DNA from: Pseudomonas campi
GTDB lineage: Bacteria; Pseudomonadota; Gammaproteobacteria; Pseudomonadales; Pseudomonadaceae
Reading direction: 5' to 3'
Assembly (NCBI RefSeq): GCF_013200955.2
Contig: NZ_CP053697.2
Location: 1,612,001-1,676,000 of the forward strand
DNA length: 64,000 nt
In this document: positions 34,817 through 44,143 of the stretch, in pieces
Position numbering within the stretch: the stretch's first letter is position 1
How the letters are laid out: the number at the start of each line of letters is the position of its first letter
Notes under the pieces: generated by a model
The model's input: the letters and a program-made list of their open reading frames with translations, nothing else
What the model was told of the DNA's origin: nothing
The model's database searches: none
Program-made: the position numbers and the translations under genes

Positions 34817-35791
34817 ATGCTCGACCCCATATTGCCCGCCGACGCGGATCACGCCGTGTACAAGACCCTGCTCGAGTCGACCAAGGCGATTCCCTGGAAG
34901 ATCGACTGGAAGAGCATGACCTTTGCCTATATCGGCCCGCAGATCGAGCCGTTGCTGGGTTGGACGCAGCAGAGCTGGATCAGCGCCAACGACTGGGCCG
35001 AGCGCATCCATGAAGAGGACCGCGAGCGGGTGGTGAACTTTTGCATCGCCCAGTCGCAGTGCGGCATCGACCACGAGGCCGACTACCGGGCGCTGACCAA
35101 AAATGGCGACTACGTGTGGATCCGCGACGTGGTGCACGTAATGCGTGACGCCAACGGCGAGACCGAGGCGCTGGTCGGCTTCATGTTCGACATCAGCGAG
35201 CGCAAGAAGACCGAGGAACAACTGCTGGCTTTGCAGCGGCAGCTGGAGGAGTACTCCTACAAGGACGGCCTGACCGGAATCAACAACCGGCGCATGTTCG
35301 ACTCGATCCTCGACATCGAATGGGGCAACGCCCAGCGTACCCGCCGGCCGCTGTCGCTGATCCTGCTGGATATCGACTACTTCAAGCAGTTCAACGACCA
35401 CTACGGCCACATTCGCGGCGACGACTGTCTCAAACGCATCGGCCAAACCCTACAGAGTGCGGCGGCGCGCCCGCGCGACTGCGTGGCGCGCTTCGGTGGC
35501 GAGGAGTTCGTGCTGGTGCTGCCGGAGACCGACGGCGAGTCGGCGCAGAAGATCGCCGAGCGCTGTCGCAAGCTGGTGCGCAAGGAACAGATTGCCCACG
35601 AGCAGTCCAACGTGGCGCAGCTGGTGACGGTCAGTCTGGGCGTCGGCACCATCATTCCCGAAGCGCACGACACGCCGCTGGCCTTTATCGAGGCGGTGGA
35701 TCGCCTGCTCTATCAGGCCAAGCAACAGGGCCGCGACCGCCTGCAGTATGGCCACTGCGGGGGAGGCGAAGCGGACGCCTGCCAGGCCTGA
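34817..35791 (+). CDS. PAS-GGDEF diguanylate cyclase
   Basis: A 324-residue soluble protein with a PAS domain of PAS_3 type (~20-135; KIDWKSMTFAYIGPQIEPLLGW, ending FDISERKKTEE) and a GGDEF domain. The active site GGEEF is at 227-231. The inhibitory I-site R218-x-x-D221 sits five residues upstream, so it should be an active, product-inhibited c-di-GMP synthase. ATG 34817 has TTGAGGA upstream; the in-frame TTG at 34802 is less likely. The C-terminal 12 residues after the domain are unremarkable. Confidence 0.93.
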   Translation: MLDPILPADADHAVYKTLLESTKAIPWKIDWKSMTFAYIGPQIEPLLGWTQQSWISANDWAERIHEEDRERVVNFCIAQSQCGIDHEADYRALTKNGDYVWIRDVVHVMRDANGETEALVGFMFDISERKKTEEQLLALQRQLEEYSYKDGLTGINNRRMFDSILDIEWGNAQRTRRPLSLILLDIDYFKQFNDHYGHIRGDDCLKRIGQTLQSAAARPRDCVARFGGEEFVLVLPETDGESAQKIAERCRKLVRKEQIAHEQSNVAQLVTVSLGVGTIIPEAHDTPLAFIEAVDRLLYQAKQQGRDRLQYGHCGGGEADACQA

Positions 35792-35819
35792 CGGCCTCGC
35801 GAGCCGGAGGCGGGAGATC

Positions 35820-35875
35820 GTAGCCCGGATGCAATCCGGGACCTCAGGCGGCTCTGCCCCGGATTGCATCCGGGA
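35820..35875. repeat. REP element, GTAGCCCGGATG type (copy 4, degenerate end)
   Basis: GTAGCCCGGATGCAATCCGG and CCGGATTGCATCCGGG around a shorter spacer. Unlike the other copies it lacks the terminal CTAC, ending in AATTC. It separates convergent genes. Confidence 0.85.
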
Positions 35876-35927
35876 ATTCAGGCGGCCAACGCGCACCGCA
35901 CCTATCACGCGCCTTTCTGACGAAGCC

Positions 35928-36563
35928 CTAGCGTGCCGGAGCGCGCTGCGCCACCTGGGCGCGCAGCGCACGGGTGACTTCGATTTGCAGCTTGTAGGCG
36001 GGGGCTTCGATGGCGTCGTGGTCGCGGGTGTAGCGGCGGGCGAATTCGCGCACGCCCCATTGCTGGTATTGCTGCACATGCAACAGCTCGTGGGCCCATA
36101 GCGCGAGGTTGTCCTGCGCGTCTGCGGCGTTACGGAAAACGATGATGTCGATCAGCGTCACCGCCTGCACATCGGGGTTCTGCAGCATGGTGTTGGCGGC
36201 GCTCAGGGTTTCGCCGTCACCCACCTTGTAGCGCGCCGCGTCGAGTACGCCGATGCCGTAGTAGGGCTCCAGTTGGGCGCGGATATGCAGGGGGATGGGC
36301 AGGGTGCCGCTGGCTGCCGCCGTCTCGCGTGACTGCAGCAGCCATTGCTCCAGGCCCGAGGCGGCCATCTGGCTGACGTCTTCGTAGAGCACCTCGATGT
36401 CCGCCTGACTGATCGGCGCACAGAAGCACACCACCGCACAGACCTGCTGCTGCCCGCTCGGGCAGGCCAGCACCGAGGCGGCCAGGCCGAGCCCGCCAAG
36501 CAAGGCGGTCAGGCGAAAGGGGCGACGTGAGAAAACAGAAGGCAAGGACAGCTCCCGAAACAA
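35928..36563 (-). CDS. DUF4157-type zincin-like secreted protein
   Basis: A 211-residue protein with an N-terminal hydrophobic segment (FRLTALLGGLGLAASVLA) that looks like a signal peptide or anchor. A Cys-rich stretch (CPSGQQQVCAVVCFCAP) follows, then a zincin-like motif HELLH in LALWAHELLHVQQYQQWG, as in DUF4157 proteins. Export to the periplasm is likely. HExxH suggests metal binding, but most DUF4157 proteins are not proven peptidases. It sits alone between two repeats. Confidence 0.75.
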   Translation of the reverse strand: MFRELSLPSVFSRRPFRLTALLGGLGLAASVLACPSGQQQVCAVVCFCAPISQADIEVLYEDVSQMAASGLEQWLLQSRETAAASGTLPIPLHIRAQLEPYYGIGVLDAARYKVGDGETLSAANTMLQNPDVQAVTLIDIIVFRNAADAQDNLALWAHELLHVQQYQQWGVREFARRYTRDHDAIEAPAYKLQIEVTRALRAQVAQRAPAR

Positions 36564-36633
36564 TGATGACCGGCCCGTGCCGCCTGAGCGGTGCCGCGCC
36601 GGGTTGGACAGTGGTGACCAGCTTTGGTGCCGA

Positions 36634-36685
36634 GTAGGGCGGGTGAAACCCGCGTGGCGCGCACCGCGGGTTTCACCCGCCCTAC
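36634..36685. repeat. Perfect 21-bp inverted repeat overlapping a stop codon
   Basis: Arms 36634-36654 (starting GTAGGGCGGGTGAAACCC) and 36665-36685 are exact complements around a 10-bp loop. The right end, read on the minus strand as GTAG, supplies the TAG stop of the adjacent permease gene. It probably also terminates or stabilises that transcript. Confidence 0.9.
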
Positions 36686-37449
36686 GCCCGTACCCAGCGC
36701 TGCCGCGTCCAGCCGCTCAGCACATCGACGCCGAAAACCAGCACCAGCATGGCCAGGATCACCGTGCTGGCCTGGGCCTCCTGGAACAGGCTGAGGCTGA
36801 CGTAGAGCATCTGCCCCAGGCCGCCGGCGCCGACGAAGCCGAGTACGCTGGCCATGCGGATATTGTTTTCCCAACGGTACAGGCAGTAGGCCAACAGCTG
36901 TGGCCACAGGTTGGGCAGGGTGCCGTAGCAGAACGCCGCGACCTGGCTGCCGCCCTGCAAACGAATTGCCTCGGCCGGTGCGGTCGGGGTGTTTTCCAGC
37001 GCCTCGGCGAACAGGCGGCCGAGTACGCCTGCGGTATGCAGGGCCAGGGCCAGGGTGCCGGCATTTGGACCTAGGCCTGCGGCCAGCACCATCAGCGCGG
37101 CCCAGACCAACTCGGGAATAGCGCGCAGGGCATTCAGTAGCAAACGCGCGGCGCTCTGCAGCGACCAGCCGAAGCGCCCGGCGGCGGGCAAGGCCAGCAA
37201 CAGGCCGAACACCGCCGCGAGCAGGGTGCCGAGGGCCGACATGGCCAGGGTTTCCATTGCGCCACGGCCGATGGCGGCGAGGTGCGCGGTGCTCAGGTCC
37301 GGGCTGAGAAAACGCCGCACATAGCCGGCCATCTGGCCCAGGCTGTCGCCCTGGATCAGCACGCCCAGGTCGATGCCCAGATAGGCAAACGAGGCGATCA
37401 CCGCCGCGCCGATGCCGAGCAGCAGCAACAGGTTGATCAGCCGGTTCAT
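36682..37449 (-). CDS. PhnE-type ABC transporter permease (second)
   Basis: A 255-residue permease with about six helices and the binding-protein-dependent transport motif seen as ALENTPTAPAEAIRLQGGSQVAAFCYGTLPNL. Its start overlaps the stop of the first permease by 4 bp (ATGA), so the two are coupled and probably form the heterodimeric channel. It ends in a REP-like inverted repeat that supplies the stop codon. PhnE is the family; the substrate is discussed under the binding protein. Confidence 0.9.
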   Translation of the reverse strand: MNRLINLLLLLGIGAAVIASFAYLGIDLGVLIQGDSLGQMAGYVRRFLSPDLSTAHLAAIGRGAMETLAMSALGTLLAAVFGLLLALPAAGRFGWSLQSAARLLLNALRAIPELVWAALMVLAAGLGPNAGTLALALHTAGVLGRLFAEALENTPTAPAEAIRLQGGSQVAAFCYGTLPNLWPQLLAYCLYRWENNIRMASVLGFVGAGGLGQMLYVSLSLFQEAQASTVILAMLVLVFGVDVLSGWTRQRWVRA

Positions 37450-38264
37450 GCCAGCCTCCCGCGCAGCACGCGGCTGAGCTGGTCGGCCAGCAGCACCAGC
37501 AGCAGGAAGGTCAGCAGCATGCTGGCCACTTCACCGCCGGCGAACATGCGCATCGACAGGTCGATCTGCTGGCCCAGGCCGCCGGCGCCGACGAAGCCCA
37601 TCACCACCGAGGCGCGGATCGCGCATTCCCAGCGGTACACCGTGTAGGAGGTCAGCTCCGCCGCGGCATTCGGCAGGATGCCGTAGACGAAGGCCGCCAG
37701 CCGGCCGCTGCCGGCTTGGAGCAGGGCGTGGGCCGGACGCTGGTCGACCGACTCGAAGATTTCCGCATAGACCTTGCCGAGCATGCCGCTGTAGGTGATG
37801 GCAATGGCCAGCACCCCGGCGGTGGGGCCGAGGCCGACGGCACGGACGAACAGCAGGGCCCAGACGATTTCCGGCACGCTGCGCAGGAAGATCAGCAGGC
37901 CGCGCACCGGCCAGCGCAGCAACTGCGCCAAGGGTTTGGGGCGCCCGCCGCGGGCGGCGGCGGACAGCGACAGCGCGCGGCTGGCCAGCAGGCTGGCCGG
38001 AATCGCCAGGAGCAGGGCCAGGGCCATGCCGGCAGTGGCGATGGCCAGGGTCTGCAGGGTGGCGTCGAGCAACAGCTGGAGGAAGTCCGGGGCATGCGCC
38101 GGCGGCCAGAAGGCGGCGACGAAACGGCCCATCTCGCTCTGGCTGTCGGCCTGCAGCAGCACGCCCAGATCCAGCTCGCTCATGCGCATACCCGGCCACA
38201 ACAGGGCCAGCGCCAGCAGGGTCAGCAGCAGGCGTGGCAGGGCGGCCGGGTCGCGACTCAGCAT
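37446..38264 (-). CDS. PhnE-type ABC transporter permease (first)
   Basis: A 272-residue inner-membrane permease with about six helices. RSVPEIVWALLFVRAVGLGP and the coupling segment FESVDQRPAHALLQAGSGRLAAFVYGILPNA match the PhnE family. The start at ATG 38264 is chosen because the longer reading to 38315 enters the repeat-rich spacer; the ribosome site is weak. It is separated from the ATPase gene by 214 bp containing two REP-like dyads, which might lower permease expression relative to the upstream genes. Confidence 0.88.
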   Translation of the reverse strand: MLSRDPAALPRLLLTLLALALLWPGMRMSELDLGVLLQADSQSEMGRFVAAFWPPAHAPDFLQLLLDATLQTLAIATAGMALALLLAIPASLLASRALSLSAAARGGRPKPLAQLLRWPVRGLLIFLRSVPEIVWALLFVRAVGLGPTAGVLAIAITYSGMLGKVYAEIFESVDQRPAHALLQAGSGRLAAFVYGILPNAAAELTSYTVYRWECAIRASVVMGFVGAGGLGQQIDLSMRMFAGGEVASMLLTFLLLVLLADQLSRVLRGRLA

Positions 38265-38317
38265 TGCGCGGTTCCAGTGCGGTACAGGTTTTCTGGGGGA
38301 GCGGCCGGGCGGCATTC

Positions 38318-38454
38318 CGCTTTAGCCGCGAATGGTGCAGCGCAAAGGCATCGCGGCTGAAGCCGCTCCCACGCTGTCCGGTCCTGCTTTTGTAGGAGGG
38401 GCCTTGGCCGCGACCCGGGCAGCGCAAGAGCGTCGCGGCCAAGGCCCCTCCTAC
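38318..38454. repeat. Two REP-like dyads within the ABC transporter operon
   Basis: At 38318-38373, a TTAGCCGCGA...TCGCGGCTGA dyad. At 38392-38454, GTAGGAGGGGCCTTGGCCGC pairs with GCGGCCAAGGCCCCTCCTAC. Both belong to GTAGGAG-like Pseudomonas families. They lie between the ATPase and first permease genes of one operon. Confidence 0.85.
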
Positions 38455-38478
38455 AGGCGACTGCAAAAGTAGTGGTAT

Positions 38479-39276
38479 TCAGCATCGCGGGATCTGCAGG
38501 CTCAGGGTCACGCTGGGCGCGGGCGGTGAGAGCAGTTGCTCATTGGCATACAGGGCGTCGAGCTGCGCCTGGTCGACTTCGCTGGCAGGGCGGTCGAAGA
38601 GGATCTGTCCGTCACGCAGGCCGATGATCCGCGGGAAGTGGGCCAGGGCCAGCTCCACCGCATGCAGGCTGGCGACCAGGGTCACGCCGTGCTGTTCGGC
38701 ATGCCGGCACAGTACGTTCAAGGTGTGCTCGGCCAGCACCGGGTCCATGGCCGACACCGGCTCGTCGGCCAGCAGCAGTTCGGGGGCCTGGTACAGCGCG
38801 CGGGCGATGCCGACGCGCTGCAACTGGCCGCCGGAAAGCTGCTGGCACTGGGCGAACAGCTTGTCGGCCAGGTCCAGTTTGGCCAGCTCGCGGCGAGCGC
38901 CGGGAACATCCACGGGATGCAGCAGATTCAGCAGGCTCTTGCCCAGGCTCCACTGACCGAGCTTGCCGGCCAGTACGGCGGTAACCACCCGTTGCCGCGC
39001 CGGCAATGGCGGCGCCTGGTGGATCAGGCCGATACGCGCGCGCAGGCGTTGGCGTTGGCGGCTGGACAGTTGCCAGGGCTGCTCGCCGAGCAGCTGAATC
39101 TCGCCGCTGCTCGGTTGCAGGGCGCTGGCCAGCAGGTTGAGCAGGCTCGACTTGCCGGCCCCGGACGGGCCGATGATGGCGACCCGCTCGCCGGCGGCGA
39201 TGTGCAAGTCCACGCCGCGCAGGGCGTGGACTCCGTTGCCGTGGCTGAGGCGGGCGCCGGACAGGCGCAGGGTCAT
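38479..39276 (-). CDS. PhnC-type ABC transporter ATP-binding protein
   Basis: A 265-residue ATPase with Walker A GPSGAGKSS, Q-loop region (LIHQAPPLPAR), signature LSGGQLQRVGIARAL and Walker B LLLADEPVSAMDP. ATG 39276 overlaps the binding-protein stop codon (ATGA), so expression is coupled. It energises import through the two PhnE-like permeases. The longer open frame upstream reads through the binding-protein gene and is rejected. Confidence 0.93.
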   Translation of the reverse strand: MTLRLSGARLSHGNGVHALRGVDLHIAAGERVAIIGPSGAGKSSLLNLLASALQPSSGEIQLLGEQPWQLSSRQRQRLRARIGLIHQAPPLPARQRVVTAVLAGKLGQWSLGKSLLNLLHPVDVPGARRELAKLDLADKLFAQCQQLSGGQLQRVGIARALYQAPELLLADEPVSAMDPVLAEHTLNVLCRHAEQHGVTLVASLHAVELALAHFPRIIGLRDGQILFDRPASEVDQAQLDALYANEQLLSPPAPSVTLSLQIPRC

Positions 39277-40124
39277 TTCAGCAGGTCGGCGGCGCGGGCG
39301 GCGTCCTCGATGCCTTTGTAGTTCTCCGGCTTGGTCTCGATAAAGCGGCTGGCGGCCTGCAGGTCGAGGATCGCCTTGTGCTCCGGGTTGGCCGGGTCGA
39401 GGGCGAGGAAGGCGGCCTTGATCTTCGCGGCCAGGGCCGGGTCGAGGCTGCCACGCACGGTCCAGTTGTAGTCGTAGTAGGTCGGGGTGGTGGCGAAGAC
39501 TTTGACCTTGCTGGTGTCGACCTTGCCGGCGGCGACCAGCTTGTCCCACACGCTGGCGTTGAGCACGCCACCGTCGACCTTGCCGGCCTGCACCCAGGCG
39601 GCGGTGGCGTCATGGGCACCGGAGTAGCCGACGCGGCTGAAGAAGGTTTCCGGCTTGATGCCGTCCTGCAGCATGAAGTAGCGCGGCATCAGACTGCCGG
39701 AGGTGGAGGACACCGAACCGAAGGCGAAGGTCTTGCCCTTGAGGTCGGCCAGGGATTTCACGTTGGCGTCTGCGGTGATGAACTTGCTGGTGAACTGGGC
39801 GTCCTGCTCGCGCTGTACCAGCGGGATGGCGTTGCCGGTTTTCAGGCGTACCTGAACGAAGGTGAAACCGCCGAGCCAGGCCAGGTCCAGGCGGTCGGTG
39901 GCCAGGGCTTCGACCACGGCCGGGTAGTCGGCGACCGGGACGAATTCGACTTTCATGCCCAGCTGCTGCTCCAGGTAGGCGCCCAACGGCTTGAACTTGC
40001 GCAGCAGTTCGGTCGGCGCTTCGTCGGGAATGGCGGAGACGCGCAGCACGTCGGCGGCCTGGGTCAGGCTGGCGGACAGGGACAGGGCAAAGCCGGCGGC
40101 GAGCGCCAAAGTACGCTTGAGCAT
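39273..40124 (-). CDS. PhnD-family periplasmic binding protein, probable selenium oxyanion uptake
   Basis: A 283-residue protein with a Sec signal peptide (MLKRTLALAAGFALSLSASLTQA) and a PhnD/SsuA-type domain: LRVSAIPDEAPTELLRKFKPL, DLAWLGGFTFVQVRL, TFAFGSVSSTSGSLMPRYFML. Normal PhnD carries phosphonates, but no phn catabolic genes are here. The operon is divergent from selD-mnmH, and NCBI-style names for this subfamily, as I recall, are putative selenate transporter. I infer selenate or selenite uptake. ATG 40124 has a good GGAGAAC site. Confidence 0.88.
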   Translation of the reverse strand: MLKRTLALAAGFALSLSASLTQAADVLRVSAIPDEAPTELLRKFKPLGAYLEQQLGMKVEFVPVADYPAVVEALATDRLDLAWLGGFTFVQVRLKTGNAIPLVQREQDAQFTSKFITADANVKSLADLKGKTFAFGSVSSTSGSLMPRYFMLQDGIKPETFFSRVGYSGAHDATAAWVQAGKVDGGVLNASVWDKLVAAGKVDTSKVKVFATTPTYYDYNWTVRGSLDPALAAKIKAAFLALDPANPEHKAILDLQAASRFIETKPENYKGIEDAARAADLLK

Positions 40125-40294
40125 GGGAGTTCTCCGGTTCAATAGCGGAAAAAACGAGGGACAACGGGCGAGCAGTGGGCTGCGCCTGCGCTTCGTCAGG
40201 GTAGTAGAAACGGCGGCGATTATATGAGGCGCGGCGACAAAGAACAGCTTTGCTAGAATCCGCGCCTGTTTCCGATTTGCCGAGAGCCTGACCG

Positions 40295-41329
40295 ATGAGC
40301 GAGCCGATCCGCCTGACCCAGTACAGCCATGGAGCCGGTTGCGGCTGCAAGATTTCCCCCAAGGTGCTGGAAGTGATCCTCGCCGGCAGCGGCGCGCAGA
40401 ACCTCGACCCCAAGCTGTGGGTCGGCAATGCCTCGCGTGACGATGCGGCGGTGTATGCCCTGGACGACGAGCGCGGGGTGGTCTCGACCACTGACTTCTT
40501 TATGCCGATCGTCGATGACCCGTTTGATTTCGGCCGTATCGCCGCGACCAACGCCATCAGCGACATCTACGCCATGGGCGGCGACCCGCTGATGGCCATC
40601 GCCATCCTCGGCTGGCCGGTCAACCTGCTGCCGCCGGAAGTGGCCCGCGAAGTGATCCGTGGCGGCCGCGCGGTGTGCGATGCGGCCGGTATCCCGCTGG
40701 CTGGCGGCCACTCGATCGATGCCCCGGAGCCGATCTTCGGTCTGGCGGTGACCGGCGTGGTCGAGAAGAAAAACATGAAACGCAACGACACCGCCACGGC
40801 CGGCTGCCAGCTGTACCTCTCCAAGCCGCTGGGCATCGGCATCCTCACCACCGCCGAGAAGAAGGCCAAGCTGCGCGCCGAAGACGTCGGTCTGGCGCGC
40901 GACTGGATGTGCACGCTGAACAAGCCCGGTTCGCGTTTCGGCAAGCTGGCCGGCGTTACTGCGATGACCGACGTCACCGGTTTCGGTCTGCTCGGCCACC
41001 TGGTGGAGATGGCCGATGGCGCGAACCTTACCGCGCAGCTCGACTACGCCGCCGTGCCGCGCCTGCCGGGGGTCGACTACTACCTGGCCGAGGGCTGCGT
41101 GCCGGGCGGCACCCTGCGCAACTTCGACAGCTACGGCGAGAAGATCGCGCCGATCAGCGACGCCCAGCGCGATCTGCTCTGTGACCCACAAACCAGCGGC
41201 GGCCTGCTGGTCGCCGTCACCCCCGAGGGCGAGGCCGAGTTCCTTGCGGTGGCCGCCGAGCTGGGCCTGAATCTTTCGCCCATCGGTAAGCTGGTCGAGC
41301 GACAGACCCATGCGGTAGAGGTGCTGTGA
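40295..41329 (+). CDS. selD: Selenophosphate synthase
   Basis: The 344-residue enzyme makes selenophosphate from selenide and ATP. The N-terminal catalytic Gly-rich segment has C16-G-C18-K19, equivalent to E. coli C17/K20. Also seen are [30 protein letters not shown] and [11 protein letters not shown]. The second residue of the pair is Cys, not selenocysteine. It overlaps mnmH by one base (TGATG), so the selenium is directed at least to tRNA 2-selenouridine. The 170-bp divergent gap with the ABC binding protein suggests joint control. Confidence 0.97.
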   Translation: MSEPIRLTQYSHGAGCGCKISPKVLEVILAGSGAQNLDPKLWVGNASRDDAAVYALDDERGVVSTTDFFMPIVDDPFDFGRIAATNAISDIYAMGGDPLMAIAILGWPVNLLPPEVAREVIRGGRAVCDAAGIPLAGGHSIDAPEPIFGLAVTGVVEKKNMKRNDTATAGCQLYLSKPLGIGILTTAEKKAKLRAEDVGLARDWMCTLNKPGSRFGKLAGVTAMTDVTGFGLLGHLVEMADGANLTAQLDYAAVPRLPGVDYYLAEGCVPGGTLRNFDSYGEKIAPISDAQRDLLCDPQTSGGLLVAVTPEGEAEFLAVAAELGLNLSPIGKLVERQTHAVEVL

Positions 41330-42435
41330 TGCGCGACAACAGCAGCGACTACCGCGACATCTTCCTCAATGACCTGCCGATGATGGACGCCCGCGCCCCG
41401 GTGGAATTCCACAAGGGCGCCTTCCCCGGTGTGGTCAACCTGCCGCTGATGAACGACATCGAGCGGCAGAAGGTCGGAACCTGTTACAAGCAGCATGGCC
41501 AGGATGCCGCCATTGCCCTCGGCCACCAACTGGTCGGCGGCAAGATCAAGGCCGAGCGGGTCGCAGCCTGGGCGGCGTTTGCCAAGGCCAACCCCGAGGG
41601 TTACCTGTACTGCTTCCGTGGCGGCCTACGCTCGCAGATCACCCAGCAGTGGCTGGCGGAGGCGGGCATCGACTATCCGCGGGTGATCGGCGGCTACAAG
41701 GCCATGCGTACCTTCCTCCTGGAAACCACCCAGCAGGCGGTGGCCGAGTGCGATTTCGTCATCGTCGGCGGCATGACCGGCACCGGCAAGACCGAGGTGA
41801 TCGCGCAACTGGGCAACAGCCTGGATCTGGAAGGCCACGCCAACCATCGCGGCTCCAGCTTCGGCAAACGCGCCACTGGCCAGCCGGGGCAGATCGACTT
41901 CGAGAACCGCCTGGCCATCGACATTCTCAAGCAGCGCGCCGCCGGCATCGAGCAATTCGTGCTGGAGGATGAGAGCCGCCTGGTCGGCAGCTGCTCGTTA
42001 CCCTTGGAGCTGCACCAGGGCATGCAGGCGTATCCGCTGGTGTGGCTGGAAGACAGCTTCGAAGGTCGCGTCGAGCGCATCCTCGGCGATTACGTGATCG
42101 GTCTGTGCGCCGAGTTCATCGGTGTGCATGGCGAGGAAGACGGCTTCCGCCTGTTTGCCGAGCGCCTGCTGCAGAGCCTGGGCAATATCCAGAAGCGCCT
42201 GGGTGGCGAGCGTTACCAGCGCCTGCTGGCGATCATGCAGGCGGCGCTGGCCGAACAACAGGGCAGCGGTAGCGTGGATTTGCATCGCGGCTGGATTGAA
42301 GGCCTACTGCGCGAGTACTACGACCCCATGTACGCCTTCCAGCGCGACAGCAAGGCTGGGCGCATTGAATTTGCCGGTGAGCAGGCGGCCGTGGTGGCCT
42401 ACCTGCGTGACCGTGCCCTACGGAGAAAGTCATGA
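41329..42435 (+). CDS. mnmH: tRNA 2-selenouridine synthase
   Basis: A 368-residue protein with an N-terminal rhodanese domain (catalytic C95 in [12 protein letters not shown]) and a C-terminal P-loop domain ([13 protein letters not shown]). MnmH/SelU replaces sulfur by selenium at the wobble 2-thiouridine of tRNAs for Lys, Glu and Gln, via a geranylated intermediate. The GTG three bases upstream is an alternative start. Its stop codon overlaps the next start by 4 bp, tying a small unknown protein to the selenium operon. Confidence 0.96.
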   Translation: MRDNSSDYRDIFLNDLPMMDARAPVEFHKGAFPGVVNLPLMNDIERQKVGTCYKQHGQDAAIALGHQLVGGKIKAERVAAWAAFAKANPEGYLYCFRGGLRSQITQQWLAEAGIDYPRVIGGYKAMRTFLLETTQQAVAECDFVIVGGMTGTGKTEVIAQLGNSLDLEGHANHRGSSFGKRATGQPGQIDFENRLAIDILKQRAAGIEQFVLEDESRLVGSCSLPLELHQGMQAYPLVWLEDSFEGRVERILGDYVIGLCAEFIGVHGEEDGFRLFAERLLQSLGNIQKRLGGERYQRLLAIMQAALAEQQGSGSVDLHRGWIEGLLREYYDPMYAFQRDSKAGRIEFAGEQAAVVAYLRDRALRRKS

Positions 42436-42803
42436 CCACGCCACACAGCTTGCTGGACCACGCCGATGCCCAGGATTGCACGGTCTACCGCCCGGACGAT
42501 CTCGATCCGGATGCCGACGAGCTGGAACTGGGCGATGCACGCATCCTCTTCACCGGCGCTTTCGTGGCGCCGGCCGACTGGGACGCCCTGGCCCGCGAGG
42601 ACTACTTCGATGGCCATGAGGAAGAGCTGTTCGTTACCGCGCGCATCGAGAGCGAGGCGGTCAAGGGCACTCAGGGCTATTTCGTCGCCGAGCCGGGTGA
42701 CTACGCGGCCGTGGTGGTCGATGGCGAAGTGCAGATGTACTACGTCTATGACCTGGCGGATGGCAGCTACGTGCTGATCCGCGACGACGAAACGCTGGAG
42801 TGA
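42432..42803 (+). CDS. Small acidic protein coupled to mnmH, unknown function
   Basis: A 123-residue, strongly acidic, soluble protein. It starts [19 protein letters not shown] and has a predicted beta-rich C-terminal half ([24 protein letters not shown]). No signal peptide or metal motif is evident; a single Cys is near the N terminus. ATGA overlap with mnmH implies translational coupling, so it may assist selenium handling or tRNA modification, but I do not recognise the family. Confidence 0.8.
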   Translation: MTTPHSLLDHADAQDCTVYRPDDLDPDADELELGDARILFTGAFVAPADWDALAREDYFDGHEEELFVTARIESEAVKGTQGYFVAEPGDYAAVVVDGEVQMYYVYDLADGSYVLIRDDETLE

Positions 42804-42824
42804 TCGCGTAGCTCACGCAATCCC

Positions 42825-42883
42825 GTAGCCCGGATGCAATCCGGGAGCGGAGTTGCCGGTTCCCCGGATTGCATCCGGGCTAC
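42825..42883. repeat. REP element, GTAGCCCGGATG type (copy 5)
   Basis: Complementary GTAGCCCGGATGCAATCC and GGATTGCATCCGGGCTAC arms, spacer similar to copies 2 and 3. Lies 22 bp after the small acidic protein gene. Confidence 0.92.
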
Positions 42884-42904
42884 GAGCTGGAGTGATCGCT
42901 TCGA

Positions 42905-42930
42905 CCCCTATCCCACAAGTGGGATAGGGG
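42905..42930. terminator. Convergent-gene hairpin, CCCCTATCCCAC type
   Basis: Perfect 12-bp arms (CCCCTATCCCAC and GTGGGATAGGGG) around AA, between the convergent selenium operon and phhC. The same design occurs at 28519. It lacks a long T-run, so it may stop or protect transcripts rather than act as a classical terminator. Confidence 0.5.
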
Positions 42931-42946
42931 GTCGTTAAGCTCCGAG

Positions 42947-44143
42947 TCAGGCGCAGACTCTGGCAATCGCCGCGGCCAGGTATTCCAGGCGCTGTTCCGC
43001 CATCCCCGCCACGCTGGCGCGGCCGCTGCTGACCATATACACGCTGAATTCCTCACGCAGGCGCTGTACCTGCGCCGCGCTCAGGCCGGTGTAGGAGAAC
43101 ATGCCGCGCTGCGCGGCGATGTGCGCGAAGCGTTCATCCAGACCATGCGGTTGCAACGCTGCGACCAGGCCACTGCGTAGGCTGGCGATGCGCAGGCGCA
43201 TGGCTTCTACTTCCTCGGCCCACAGAGCATGCAGTTGGCTGTCGCCAAGGATAGTGGCGACCACGGCGGCGCCATGGGCCGGCGGGGTGGACCACAGGTT
43301 GCGCGCGATGGCAGCCAGTTGGCTGCGCACATCGGCCAGTTGGCTGCTGTCGGCGGCACGCACGATCAGCGCGCCGGTGCGTTCGCGGTACAGACCGAAG
43401 TTCTTCGAGCAGGAGCTGGTGATCAGCAGTTCCGGCAGCTCGGCGGCGAACAGGCGCACGGCCCAGGCATCTTCGTCGAGGCCAGCACCGAAACCCTGGT
43501 AGGCAAAGTCGATCAGCGGCAGCAGTTCGCGCGCCTTGACCACTTCCAGCACGCGGCGCCAGTCGGCCTGGCTCAGGTCGAAGCCGGTCGGGTTGTGGCA
43601 GCAGGCATGCAGCAGCACCACGTCGCCGACCGGCACCTGGGCCAGGGCGGCGAGCATGGCTTCCACCTGCAGCTGGTTGCTGGCGTCGACATAGGGGTAG
43701 TGGCCGACCTTGAGGCCGCAGGTGGCGAACAGGGTTTCGTGGATCGGCCAGGTCGGGTCGCTTAGCCAGATGCCGCGACCTGGCAGGTTGCGCGCGATAA
43801 ACTCGCCGGCCAGGCGCAGGGCGCCGGTGCCGCCGGGGGCCTGGGTGGCGCCGGCCAGCTCGTCTCGCAGCAGCGCGCTATCGGCGCCGAGGACCAGGCG
43901 CAGCAGCTGCTCGCCAAACTCCGGCGCACCGTGGCCGCCGATATAGGTCTTGGTCGTTTCGCTATCCACCAGCCGCTGCTCGGCCAGCTTCACCGCGCGC
44001 GGGATCGGCGTCAGGCCCTGGGCGTCCTTGTACACGCCCACGCCGAGGTCGAGCTTGGCCGGGTTGCTATCGGCGCGATAAGCGTCGATCAGGCCGAGGA
44101 TCGGGTCGCCGGGCACCCGGGCGACGCTGGCGAAGTGGCTCAC
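42947..44143 (-). CDS. phhC: Aromatic amino acid aminotransferase
   Basis: A 398-residue fold-type I aminotransferase of the TyrB/AspC class. The PLP lysine is K247 in [30 protein letters not shown] and IDFAYQGFG are the other cofactor segments. It converts tyrosine to 4-hydroxyphenylpyruvate, the substrate of HppD elsewhere in this window. The GTG start at 44143 overlaps the phhB stop as GTGA and gives the family-standard start [14 protein letters not shown]. Third gene of phhABC. Confidence 0.95.
   Translation of the reverse strand: MSHFASVARVPGDPILGLIDAYRADSNPAKLDLGVGVYKDAQGLTPIPRAVKLAEQRLVDSETTKTYIGGHGAPEFGEQLLRLVLGADSALLRDELAGATQAPGGTGALRLAGEFIARNLPGRGIWLSDPTWPIHETLFATCGLKVGHYPYVDASNQLQVEAMLAALAQVPVGDVVLLHACCHNPTGFDLSQADWRRVLEVVKARELLPLIDFAYQGFGAGLDEDAWAVRLFAAELPELLITSSCSKNFGLYRERTGALIVRAADSSQLADVRSQLAAIARNLWSTPPAHGAAVVATILGDSQLHALWAEEVEAMRLRIASLRSGLVAALQPHGLDERFAHIAAQRGMFSYTGLSAAQVQRLREEFSVYMVSSGRASVAGMAEQRLEYLAAAIARVCA

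Noticed and set aside
40340..40350. Possible selenocysteine codon in selD
   Set aside because: The GCGC active-site segment is encoded with ordinary Cys codons (tgc) and no UGA is in frame.
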